A model generated the notes under the pieces. The model saw only the letters and a program-made list of their open reading frames with translations. It searched no databases and was not told where the DNA came from. Positions 56,501-64,000 of a DNA stretch of 64,000 bases are shown here, piece by piece (the stretch's first letter is position 1; the number at the start of each line of letters is the position of its first letter). Source of the stretch: Diphasiastrum complanatum (taxonomy: Eukaryota > Streptophyta > Lycopodiopsida > Lycopodiales > Lycopodiaceae); contig CM055100.1 of assembly GCA_029204225.1 (NCBI GenBank), positions 55,757,278-55,821,277 of the forward strand. Reading direction: 5' to 3'. The position numbers and the translations under genes were made by a program.

Positions 56501-59500
56501 TGAATACTTCTAACACTAAACCAAGTTCAAAATAAGGAGATATTGTCATCGGTGGTATCCTATCCTTTACCCATATTATATGTTTAGAAATATCTCAAAT
56601 TTCGTCCAGGTAGAATAACTCCAAATAATAGAATGATTTCCATTTTCAAGTATCCCACTAAGTTGACCATGGATGATTGTTGTCAATTAATAGTCAGAAG
56701 ATGATCACAAGATTTGATTAGACTCTACCAAATAGATTTTACTCAACCAACTAAAACTATGAGTCCAGTAAGATAGACTAGAAGGTTGCAAGAGCACTAA
56801 ACCAATGACCAAACTTGATTCAACAGCCAACCAATTTAATCACTGAATTCGATTTCTCCTCATTCAAAGATGTATCACATGAAGTTTGTTATATGCCACA
56901 TTGATAGTCTATGAGATTTCGATTACGAGTAATTTTAGATTTACATGCCACATTGATAGTCTATTGGATTTCAATTATGAGTGATTTTAGATTTACAATC
57001 TAAAATCATCCCCTCACAAATATTTGTGATAATTAGGTAACAAATTATCATGGTCATCCCTTCCCCCTTTTGTTGGTTAATCACTTCACTAAAAGAGATT
57101 GTGATAGCACAATGACTACTTTCACCGATGGAGTCAAGATCAAAACTTTTAGCTTCAAATTTGCGATAAGATTATGTTAAGAAAATCATTATTTGGCATC
57201 TGCATTTGAGGCTATATAAATACAAAGCTATAATGTGAAAAAATATAATAAATTTGAAAGTTCTTTGAGCTTGTCAAATTGTATGTCCAATCTTAAAAGG
57301 AATCGTCATTGCCAAATCACAATTTTCCCTCTTCAATTCAACAGATTTCTAGCTAGCCTTTACGTAGAATACCAATTTATACTCTTATCTATGGTTGCAT
57401 GTCATGTACTTTTAGTACATCAGTGCTTTTCAAGGCAGTATAATATCCATTGTAAGCTTTGTACGCCCAAAACGAACTATTAGCCTTAATAACAAGGCGG
57501 TTCCCTCTTTAGGCCCTCCAAAGTAATTAATAAGGATAATAGGCCAACAAAGGCCCAATGTAGTTTAAATAATACTTAACAAGGGCTAACTATCCCTCAA
57601 GATAGTTATGTTTAGTTAAGTAAGAACATTGTCTATAACTAGGCAAGAGACATCATTTTGTGAAGCCATAGGGATCTCCTTTGCTAGGTCTCATGTGCCC
57701 TATCCACATGAATCAATGCGCATGTTCATATCTTGTACTATTCTTTCCATCACTAATGTAATTCCATTGTGATCTCCATGTTTCTAGCTTTCTATTGATA
57801 TGCTATCATGATTGTCTTGTTCTCTTCTTGCTTTTAGCTTTACTTCATTGTTATTGCTATTAGTTTGAGGTTTAGCACATGACATTTCTTGGTATCAAAG
57901 CATAGATCCTAAATTCATGATGATTCTATGTGAATTTCATTAGATTTGATAAGTTTATTGGATTTGTAGCTTTCTTTTTGCTAATTTCTGGCTTTGAATT
58001 TTTCAGGTCTGCTCAGACCAATTTTCGACATTCAATTTCGTTTTTCGTTTCTAATTTGATTCAATAGGTTTGTAGAGCTTTGTTTTAGCTTTAATTTGCA
58101 CCAATTTGCAAGCAATTTGGATAAGAGATGCAAAAGTTATTGCACTTTTCCCAAAAGCTATCAAAATAAGTGATTAGAAATTTCACTTCACTTGATTTGA
58201 ATTTTCAGATTTGATTTTAGTTTTCATCTCAAGTTTCTTTACATAAGATTTTAGAGCATTGTTTGAGCTTTGATCTGATCCATATGGCAGGTCATTTGGA
58301 TTAGTACCCAAAAAGTTATGGCAAATCTTGATTTGTAGCTATAGTTTTGTTAGTTTTTGCTTCTTCAAAATTCTCAGACCTGTTCTAATGTAAATTTGAC
58401 CTACCAAATCAGATTCAATCATTGATCTGATACTATAGGCTGATAGAGCTTGTTGTTAGCTTTTCAAAGGTACTGAGTTTGTGTGATTTGGATCAATATT
58501 AAGGAAGTTATGATCAAATTAGTGGAGATGGGTCAGAATCGCCAGAATTTTGAAAAAAATTGTTGGATTTTTCCAAGTGAGAGAGAAGCACTTCAAATTT
58601 TCAACTCTGAAGTTTCGTTTCTGTTGTAAATTTTTTTTTGATTCTTCATTTGAAGTTTAATTAAAAAAAACTAACCTAAACAAACCAAACCCTACATTTC
58701 CCCAGCCCTAACCCTAAACCCTAACCTGACCTAACCCACCCCTCCTCAAATACTCAGCCATATCTCTCCTTCTCCTCTACTCTCCTTCGTCTCGTTCATC
58801 TCCTTCATTCGGTTGAAAGCCCCTTCCCTCATCGGGATCCGGATTGTGCTTTGCTTACTGTGATATCACGGCCATCTAAGTCTCTTCCGTGCAATTTTGT
58901 CAATCCTAATCTCAACAGCATTCCGACTGCAACCATCCTAATCTCAACAGCATCCCGACTGCAAGCTACATCATTCCTCAAGTCGAAGAATCTACAGGCC
59001 TTCAAATCGTTTACGGCTTGGAGTGGCTTTCATTCAAACTTTGTTATCTTCAGTGGAACAGACCCTCTATTGTTGAGAAATTCTGTCTGACCAGCCGTTT
59101 GGCATCAAAACCCGGGCTGATAGGATTCATTGCAACCTGATTTTTAGCTGCATCACCAATCAGGCATTCTGTAACTGTAACACACGAAATTCCAAGCCAC
59201 GTTTTGCAACAGATGATGATGATCCAATGAGAAGTAGCAAGCCTCAATGAGCTACTGTAAGTTACAGAGGATGGCTAAGTTTGACATTTGAGCCTGATTC
59301 TGAGGTACGATACAGCCGAGACAAACTACAGCCGACGAAGAGAGGAACGAAGTTTTGGAATACAGGAGGATTGGCAGCGTTCACAATCAAGGATAACCAC
59401 AATTGTGTGAAGAACCTGTATTCATCTTCTTTGTTTTCTCGTTTCCTCTCCTCGGCTTGGTCAGTTCACGTACCCCCATTCGGCTCGGTCCAGAGTCAAA

Positions 59501-59691
59501 CATGTAGATTCTTCCCTCCTCGGCTTTCTCCCTCATGTTTCCGTCTCCCTGACTCGGTTACCTCTCTCCCTCACGTTTCCCCTGACTCGGTCCACACTGC
59601 TCTCTCTCTACCCACCCATTCGGTCGAACCCTCTCTCTCTACCCATTCGGCGGTCCAACTCTCTCTCTCTACCCTCACCCTGACTCAGTCC

Positions 59692-59726
<35 letters not shown>

Positions 59727-62700
59727 CTCTCTCTAGCCCCCCCTCCCTCCTACGATCTCTCTCTCCCTCTCCCTCTACCTGCGGCGCCCAGCAGCCTGCC
59801 TCCTTTTGGAATAGTCTTACCGAATATTCCTGGAGCATATTCCCAACAAAATTCCCTGCTTTACCCTCCTCCGTGCCCGGGAAAAAAATATTTGTCGGCA
59901 TTTTTCAAAAAATTTACGATTATCACAATTTTTTACGAGCCCCCAAATGCACCACAAGAGCAGACGCTGAAAAAAAATGCCGTAAATTTTAATTTTTCAC
60001 GGTTGCATGTATTCTTTTGCGATCACTCAAATGTTTCATGGAGTCCAAAGGGTTACCTATTTCAATTTGTAAAAAAATTTTAATACCCCATTTTCTAAGT
60101 TGAATGCAACTCATTTATCTTCTCTTTCTTTGAACTGCTGTAACTTCCTAGTGTGAGCTCGGATTTCAGTGAAGTAAAAACTAAAAGTGATCAGAACAAC
60201 GAGCCTGGCACTGCTAAGTTATTGAAATTTTGTAATTATTACTTTTCAATTTTTTTTCAAGACCCCTTTTTACCCTCAGTCAAATTTCCTTGATTTTGTT
60301 TGTGTATTTTCGATCCTCATATCATCTCCGTCTGAGTTCGGAATTGAACACTGTAAAAAGCAGAAGTGCTCAATTGTATATGAACTACAACTTTCTCATC
60401 GTAGAACTCTGAGTTTTAAGTGGGTGGAGAAACTGTCAAGAGCTTATTTCCTCTCAAAAATTAAACTTCGCAATTTTTCTATTATGATGCCGAGGAAGCA
60501 GACAAAAGACGATATTGCGGTGATACACTCTGTCCATTCCGTACAGATTGGTTGCCAACAAGCAATATGGTGCTTCATCAACCTGTTCTTCGACCATCAT
60601 TTTTCCTTCATGGGAACAAGGATTACAATGTGAAGCCAACAAAATGGATTTAATTCGACAGCTTTGGATTTGTAATGAGGCCATAATTTTTTGGACGACA
60701 TATCCTCAAACATGACTACTTAACCAAGGCGATCAAGCTGATCAGACAAGCGTCTTCATTTTTTAGGACAAAAATGTTTAAGTAGGGGGAGTGTCATGTA
60801 CTTTTAGTACATCAGTGCTTTTCAAGGCAGTATAATATCCATTGTAAGCTTTGTACGCCCAAAAGGAGCTATTAGCCTTAATAACAAGGCGGTTCCCTCT
60901 TTACGCCCTCCAAAATAATTAATAAGGATTATAGGCCAACAAAGGCCCAATGTAGTTTGAATAATACTTAACAAGGGCTAACTATCCCTCGAGATAGTTA
61001 TGTTTAGTTAAGTAAGAACATTGTCTATAACTAGGCAAGAGACATCATTTTGTGAATCTTTTGGCTCATTTGCAAGTGAGAGCTTCTAGCTTCCTTGTGA
61101 ATGTGAGCCATAGGGATCTCCTTTGCTAGGTCTCATGTGCCCTATCCACATGAATCAATGCGCATGTTCATATCTTGTACTATTCTTTCCATCACTAATG
61201 TAATTCCATTGTGATCTCTATGTTTCTAGCTTTCTATTAATATGCTATCATGATTGTCTTGTTCTCTTCTTGCTTTTAACTTTACTTCATTGTTATTGCT
61301 ATTAGTTTGGGGTTTGGCACATGACATTGCATTATAAAACAATAGAAACCCACCCAAAAAAATGCCAAATTTATTTTGGCTCGAGTTTTAGGAACTAACC
61401 GATTCCACGAGCACAAATTACATTATTCTGAAATTGTTCGTTCCCTAAATTTTGAGTCCCACATAACCCCATAATCTATTCCATGTTGACCATCTAATGA
61501 TCTTCCGGTTCTTGTGAAAAGACCTATCTCCTAGTGTGATCAATGACCTGCCCCAAATGGAAGTTTTCTAAGAGACATTGCCATCCAAAATAGCAACATA
61601 TGGCTCATCTTCTTGTGATTAAGTATAGCTTCTAAGCTAAAAAAATAACTTGTTATCTAGATATCGACCACATCCAATTTTTTGTCTATCCCAGTCTCTT
61701 TCAACCAAGAAATTTTTGGTAGATATCGACCGAAACTCAAAAAAAATTTATTGGATTTGTGTACCGCTTTGATTTGAAAAACATTGGATAGAAATCAAAC
61801 ACAACTTGACATATTAGTCATAGCACTAACTTATATTCATGAGAATAACAAGAACCCCAAAACTATCCATGTTCAACTTCCAAGTGACTTGCAAAAAATA
61901 GCACAGACGATATAAGAATACACAGTTATATTGGAAACTAATCATAATTGATTTATAGAAAATGCATGCAAGTGAAGTAATTACAGCCAAAACATTCAAT
62001 AAACCGCGTTGCAGCCAGGTTTGCAGCCAAGTGATGGAAAGATGCCAGAAATAACAAGGCATTGAAGGTCGGCCGACCTAGGGACCCCAACTATTCTCAC
62101 AAAGCAGGTTAACAGGACTGCATATTAACATGTCATCAAACTGTCGTGACCATGTTATGTGGAGGCTTTTTGCAAAATGTCAGAGCTGAGGATATCTAGA
62201 CCCGGAACGCCCTATGCATCATATCTATTGCTGATGCACTAAGACATGCACTAATTGGGAAGAATACTGAACCATCTAAAATCATAACAATCTGTACTAA
62301 ACCATAGCAACTCACAACAAACCATCAAGAGGAACCATATTGAACCATTTGAAATCGGTCCGGGAAGCATAGGTATCCATTTCCTTTGATAGCAAGTTAT
62401 GCCTTGCATTAAGGCTGTTAGTTGATCCTTGATAGGTTTTTCAGGCTTGCTCAACATGTTGGAAATTATTGAATTGGTGCCTATTGAGCACCTTAAGGGT
62501 TGTCCATTGTCCATTATAGAAACTATAGCTTTGCAAGCAGGTAACTAGAACGCCAATCAGCAAACAGAATCCTCACAATACCCTTCAGTGTTTGTTAAGA
62601 GTGGTTACTTTTACAGTGGGATGCTATCCAAACGATTCATCTTAAACACCAGGAATGTTTGCTAAAAATGACATATAATGCTCCATAGAACAAATACATA

Positions 62701-63513
62701 AAATAAACACCAGGAAAGTTTGCTAAAAATGACATATAATGCTCCATAGAACAAATACATAAAAGAGAAATTTGCGCAAGATACGAACCCTGGTCGTCGA
62801 ACGCAGAAAATGAGTGTGGGTCTTTTTGCCCATAATTCACCTGCCCTACTGGGGGGTGGAACCTTGAGGGTACCCAATGCCCAAGGATCCACACCTCTTT
62901 TGTACTCTGGTGTGAGCTTTTGGATGGGAATTCTTTCGAGCACTGACAATGGAGTCACCTTATCAACAATTTCAGGAGGTTTCACAAGACCGCAAAGCCT
63001 AGGCATTGCTGGAGCTGCTGCAACAATTCCTTTCTGCGTAGAGAGTTCATTAACCTTTCCTCCTTGCTTTCCATCACTTGTCCCAGTTTTCAAAGTCTCA
63101 CCTGTGCTGTGGCTGAAAGCAGAGCTGTGGGAGGATGACGATGAATGATCTGGTGAAACAGCTCGATGAAGTGTTGTGTCTGCCAGACTGTCAAGTTGAC
63201 TAGGATTCTCGTTGCGCTTTGGTGTTCTAGGAACGTAGCCAGAACTAAATTCCTTCCCTTCATTGATTGAAGATGTTGACGCAACTGTTCTCTTCCTCTG
63301 ATGGACTGACACCATGGAGGGCGTGGCAGTTCCGCAAGCAGATGCCCGATCAACAAAGCGTGCCACATGACCTCTTTTCATGCCATATTGACTAGTTAGC
63401 AAGGAAGGGCTTATCTCAAGGAGCTTAGATAAAGGTTTCCCCGTAGCCTCCAGTTTATCAGCATATTCCATTAAAGACCGATCATGTAGGTAAGTTCGTA
63501 ATTCAAGTGCTTC
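49052..63513 (-). CDS. Gene B: SAM-PRXL2 fusion paralog, exons 2-5
   Basis: Minus-strand paralog of gene A with the same splice phases: exon 2 63513-62789 (725 bp), exon 3 53677-53569 (109 bp), exon 4 51194-50874 (321 bp), exon 5 49105-49052 (54 bp, TGA). Together they give 402 codons open throughout. Exon 2 carries [31 protein letters not shown] and the Ser-rich linker, ending [17 protein letters not shown]. Exon 3 supplies [15 protein letters not shown] with the CxxC motif. Exon 4 has [19 protein letters not shown] and [15 protein letters not shown]. By my count exon 4 differs from gene A at 15 of 107 residues, so the duplication is old and both proteins look constrained. No counterpart of exon 1 is visible in 63514-64000; it may lie beyond the window or be lost. 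Intron 2 (9.1 kb) holds LARD-1. Confidence 0.83.
49106..50873. other. Gene B intron 4, with (CT)n tract at 49571-49640
   Basis: 1.77 kb intron, shorter than the 3.16 kb intron 4 of gene A. No gene was recognised. The CT run is 70 bp on the + strand. Confidence 0.7.
51195..53568. other. Gene B intron 3
   Basis: 2.37 kb intron; the gene A equivalent is 0.85 kb. The part near exon 4 keeps phrases shared with gene A in inverse orientation, for example the GGTCAATGGTCAATAAGGCAC block at 51.5 kb. The rest is unrelated sequence with no recognised gene. Confidence 0.65.
53500..53568. repeat. (GA)n-(GACA)n microsatellite directly at the exon 3 donor of gene B
   Basis: On the minus strand the intron opens GTCTCTCTCTTTCTGTCTG and continues through CTGT and CT units. 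It is positionally identical to the tract at gene A 20364. Confidence 0.92.
53678..54950. other. Gene B intron 2, proximal part
   Basis: No intact gene. From about 54.5 kb the + strand contains decayed sequence leading into the hAT relic. The 150-codon minus-strand frame at 54544-54092 matches nothing I know. Confidence 0.4.
54951..55480 (+). pseudogene. Third hAT (DUF659-type) transposase relic
   Basis: Frameshifted + strand pieces match the 4.4-6.9 kb hAT copy. [13 protein letters not shown] corresponds to [30 protein letters not shown] to [18 protein letters not shown], and [20 protein letters not shown] to LNLKKPAPTRFAFYFLVLER. Stops and frame shifts separate them. The C-terminal dimerisation part is missing. 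Confidence 0.82.
55481..57394. other. AT-rich intron sequence
   Basis: 1.9 kb without recognisable genes. Imperfect repeated phrases occur near 56890-57000 (CCACATTGATAGTCTAT twice). Confidence 0.5.
57400..57884 (+). repeat. LARD-1 5' LTR (485 bp, 50-bp deletion)
   Basis: Lacks the 50 bp present between TTTTGTGAA and GCCATAGGG in the 3' LTR and in the LARD-2 LTR. Otherwise near-identical to the 3' LTR. Confidence 0.95.
57890..57907 (+). promoter_or_regulatory. LARD-1 primer-binding site
   Basis: TGGTATCAAAGCATAG lies five bases after the LTR end. It is complementary to the 3' end of plant initiator-Met tRNA, as known for copia-type elements. Confidence 0.85.
58705..58737. repeat. Telomere-like CCCTAA stretch in LARD-1
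   Basis: CCCTAACCCTAAACCCTAAC within the leader. The same position in LARD-2 carries the complementary GGGTTAGG-type stretch. Confidence 0.85.
58850..59075 (+). pseudogene. Unidentified captured coding-like fragment in LARD-1
   Basis: The frame around 58851-59090 is rich in Ser/Thr, with [20 protein letters not shown] resembling a plastid transit peptide. A 30-bp phrase (ATCCTAATCTCAACAGCATC) is duplicated inside it. I cannot name the source gene. A second coding-like piece at 59281-59420 ([20 protein letters not shown]) is also unidentified. Confidence 0.35.
59074..59205 (-). pseudogene. Captured HSP70 N-terminal fragment in LARD-1
   Basis: The minus-strand frame contains [20 protein letters not shown] followed by [12 protein letters not shown]. 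This matches the nucleotide-binding-domain segment of HSP70 ([20 protein letters not shown]...FDAKRLIGRRFSD). Only about 44 residues remain. It is antisense to the element, like the fragments in LARD-2. Confidence 0.88.
59620..59780. repeat. CT-rich low-complexity tract in LARD-1
   Basis: Runs of CTCTCT and CCCTCT, the longest at about 59693-59722. Corresponds to the GA-rich segment of LARD-2 at 28.62-28.80 kb. Confidence 0.85.
60792..61326 (+). repeat. LARD-1 3' LTR (535 bp)
   Basis: Full-length LTR starting TGTCATGTACTTTTAGTACA and ending GGCACATGACA, preceded by the purine tract and followed by the TTGCA duplication. Confidence 0.95.
61332..62640. other. Gene B intron 2, distal part
   Basis: No gene or element was recognised. 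Short frames only. Confidence 0.4.
62644..62765. repeat. 61-bp tandem duplication just inside gene B intron 2
   Basis: AAACACCAGGAA begins at 62644 and again at 62705, and the units match through GAACAAATACATAAAA. Gene A has one copy of the related sequence after its exon 2 donor, so the duplication happened in gene B after the split. Confidence 0.93.
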
Positions 63514-64000
63514 CTGCGTTGCAATAAAATCAACGCTGATTATGAGCTTTGCTATAGCTTATGTAGGACATGTAGGCAACTAAGTACAAACTACGTCCCT
63601 TCGAATTTATATTTTGGCATCAAACAAATAGGTAGAAAATGTTTGAAGTTCGAAGAAATTTTGCATCTTCAATGTGAAACAGTTTCCAAGAGTTCACTGT
63701 GCATATCATGTTTGACCGCAAACATCATACTTTACTTGGGTTTCGCTTAGCTGCAAGTATGCTTCCTAATCAAAACCAGTTGTGAACACATTCTACAAAG
63801 CGAATGATTATTCAGAGGTGTTAGTAGAAAGAATCAACTCATTTCTGAAAGGGACGGTGGCAATATTCTTGACGTTCGTCAAAAAGGACGGCATGTCCTA
63901 AGGATTGTTAAGCACATCCCCCACCTATTTGCTCAAGTTAGAGGAACGTACTGTAATCAGAGGGACTTCTAAAACTAGGTCAAGAAAGAAAATATATGAT
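63514..64000. other. Gene B intron 1 and unassigned sequence to window end
   Basis: 63514-63690 resembles gene A intron 1 (for example TGAAGATG(C/T)AAAAT and CAAACATTTTCT on the minus strand). Beyond about 63693 similarity to gene A stops just before exon 1 would be expected. No SAM-like exon was found. Confidence 0.55.

Larger units (their letters stand above)
57400..61326 (+). mobile_element. LARD-1: complete non-coding LTR retroelement, 3.9 kb
   Basis: 5' LTR 57400-57884, PBS from 57890 (TGGTATCAAAGCATAG, initiator-Met tRNA type), purine tract AAGTAGGGGGAG ending at 60791, 3' LTR 60792-61326. Both LTRs start TGTCATG and end ATGACA. A 5-bp target duplication TTGCA flanks the element (57395-57399 and 61327-61331). 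The 2.9 kb internal region has no gag or pol. It contains a telomere-like stretch, an HSP70 fragment and CT-rich sequence. It inserted in intron 2 of gene B, opposite to the gene's transcription. Its dependence on enzymes of another element is inferred from the absence of coding. Confidence 0.95.

Noticed and set aside
59281-59736. 151-codon + strand frame in LARD-1 as a real gene
   Set aside because: Its second half is CT-rich low complexity; only the first 45 or so residues look coding and are treated as a possible captured fragment.

Overview
This window looks like TE-rich nuclear DNA from a land plant. The evidence is Ty1/copia, Ty3/gypsy and DUF659-type hAT remnants, plant-style non-coding LTR elements whose primer-binding sites read TGGTATCA(A/G)AGC, captured fragments that resemble plant genes, many long (GA/CT)n tracts, and spliced host genes with introns up to about 9 kb. 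I cannot name the species. The long introns and repeat load would suit a fern, lycophyte or gymnosperm, but that is a weak inference.

Host genes. I can support only two, and they are paralogs lying tail-to-tail. Gene A (+ strand, 10427-24748, five coding exons, 455 codons) and gene B (- strand, 63513-49052, exons 2-5 only) encode the same architecture: an N-terminal SAM-like helical region, a Ser/Pro-rich linker, then a C-terminal thioredoxin-fold domain of the PRXL2/FAM213 (AhpC/TSA-like) family with a C-V-M-C active-site motif. Exon sizes, splice phases, a microsatellite at one splice donor and part of the 3' UTR are shared. The pair is therefore an old inverted segmental duplication with arms of about 14 kb. 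The 24 kb spacer and the introns are filled with transposable elements.

Layout. 1-2.6 kb: broken copia element (- strand) and a 0.3 kb inverted repeat. 3.7-6.9 kb: hAT transposase pseudogene (- strand) with a nearby palindromic motif cluster and a long CT tract. 7.0-9.6 kb: tandem repeats, a small TAA-flanked MITE, and degenerate minisatellites upstream of gene A. 10.4-24.75 kb: gene A, with a decayed copia pol and a hAT relic in its 8.7 kb intron 2. 25.5-28.5 kb: a dispersed repeat and a gypsy integrase tail. 28.5-31.1 kb: non-coding LTR element LARD-2 (- strand), carrying fragments of an RRM protein and a glycine-cleavage H protein. 31.1-37.9 kb: an LTR fragment, then a 6 kb non-coding LTR element whose 3' LTR holds a tRNA-like SINE insertion. 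38-42 kb: copia gag remnant and low-complexity sequence. 42-43.5 kb: minisatellites. 43.9-46.9 kb: gypsy pol (- strand) with three inactivating lesions. 47.1-47.8 kb: second copy of the dispersed repeat. 49-63.5 kb: gene B, whose 9.1 kb intron 2 holds a hAT relic and LARD-1, a structurally complete non-coding LTR element with a TTGCA target duplication and an HSP70 fragment.

All mobile-element genes seen are broken. The only apparently intact coding sequences are the two SAM-PRXL2 paralogs, with the caveat that the first exon of gene B is not found in the window.
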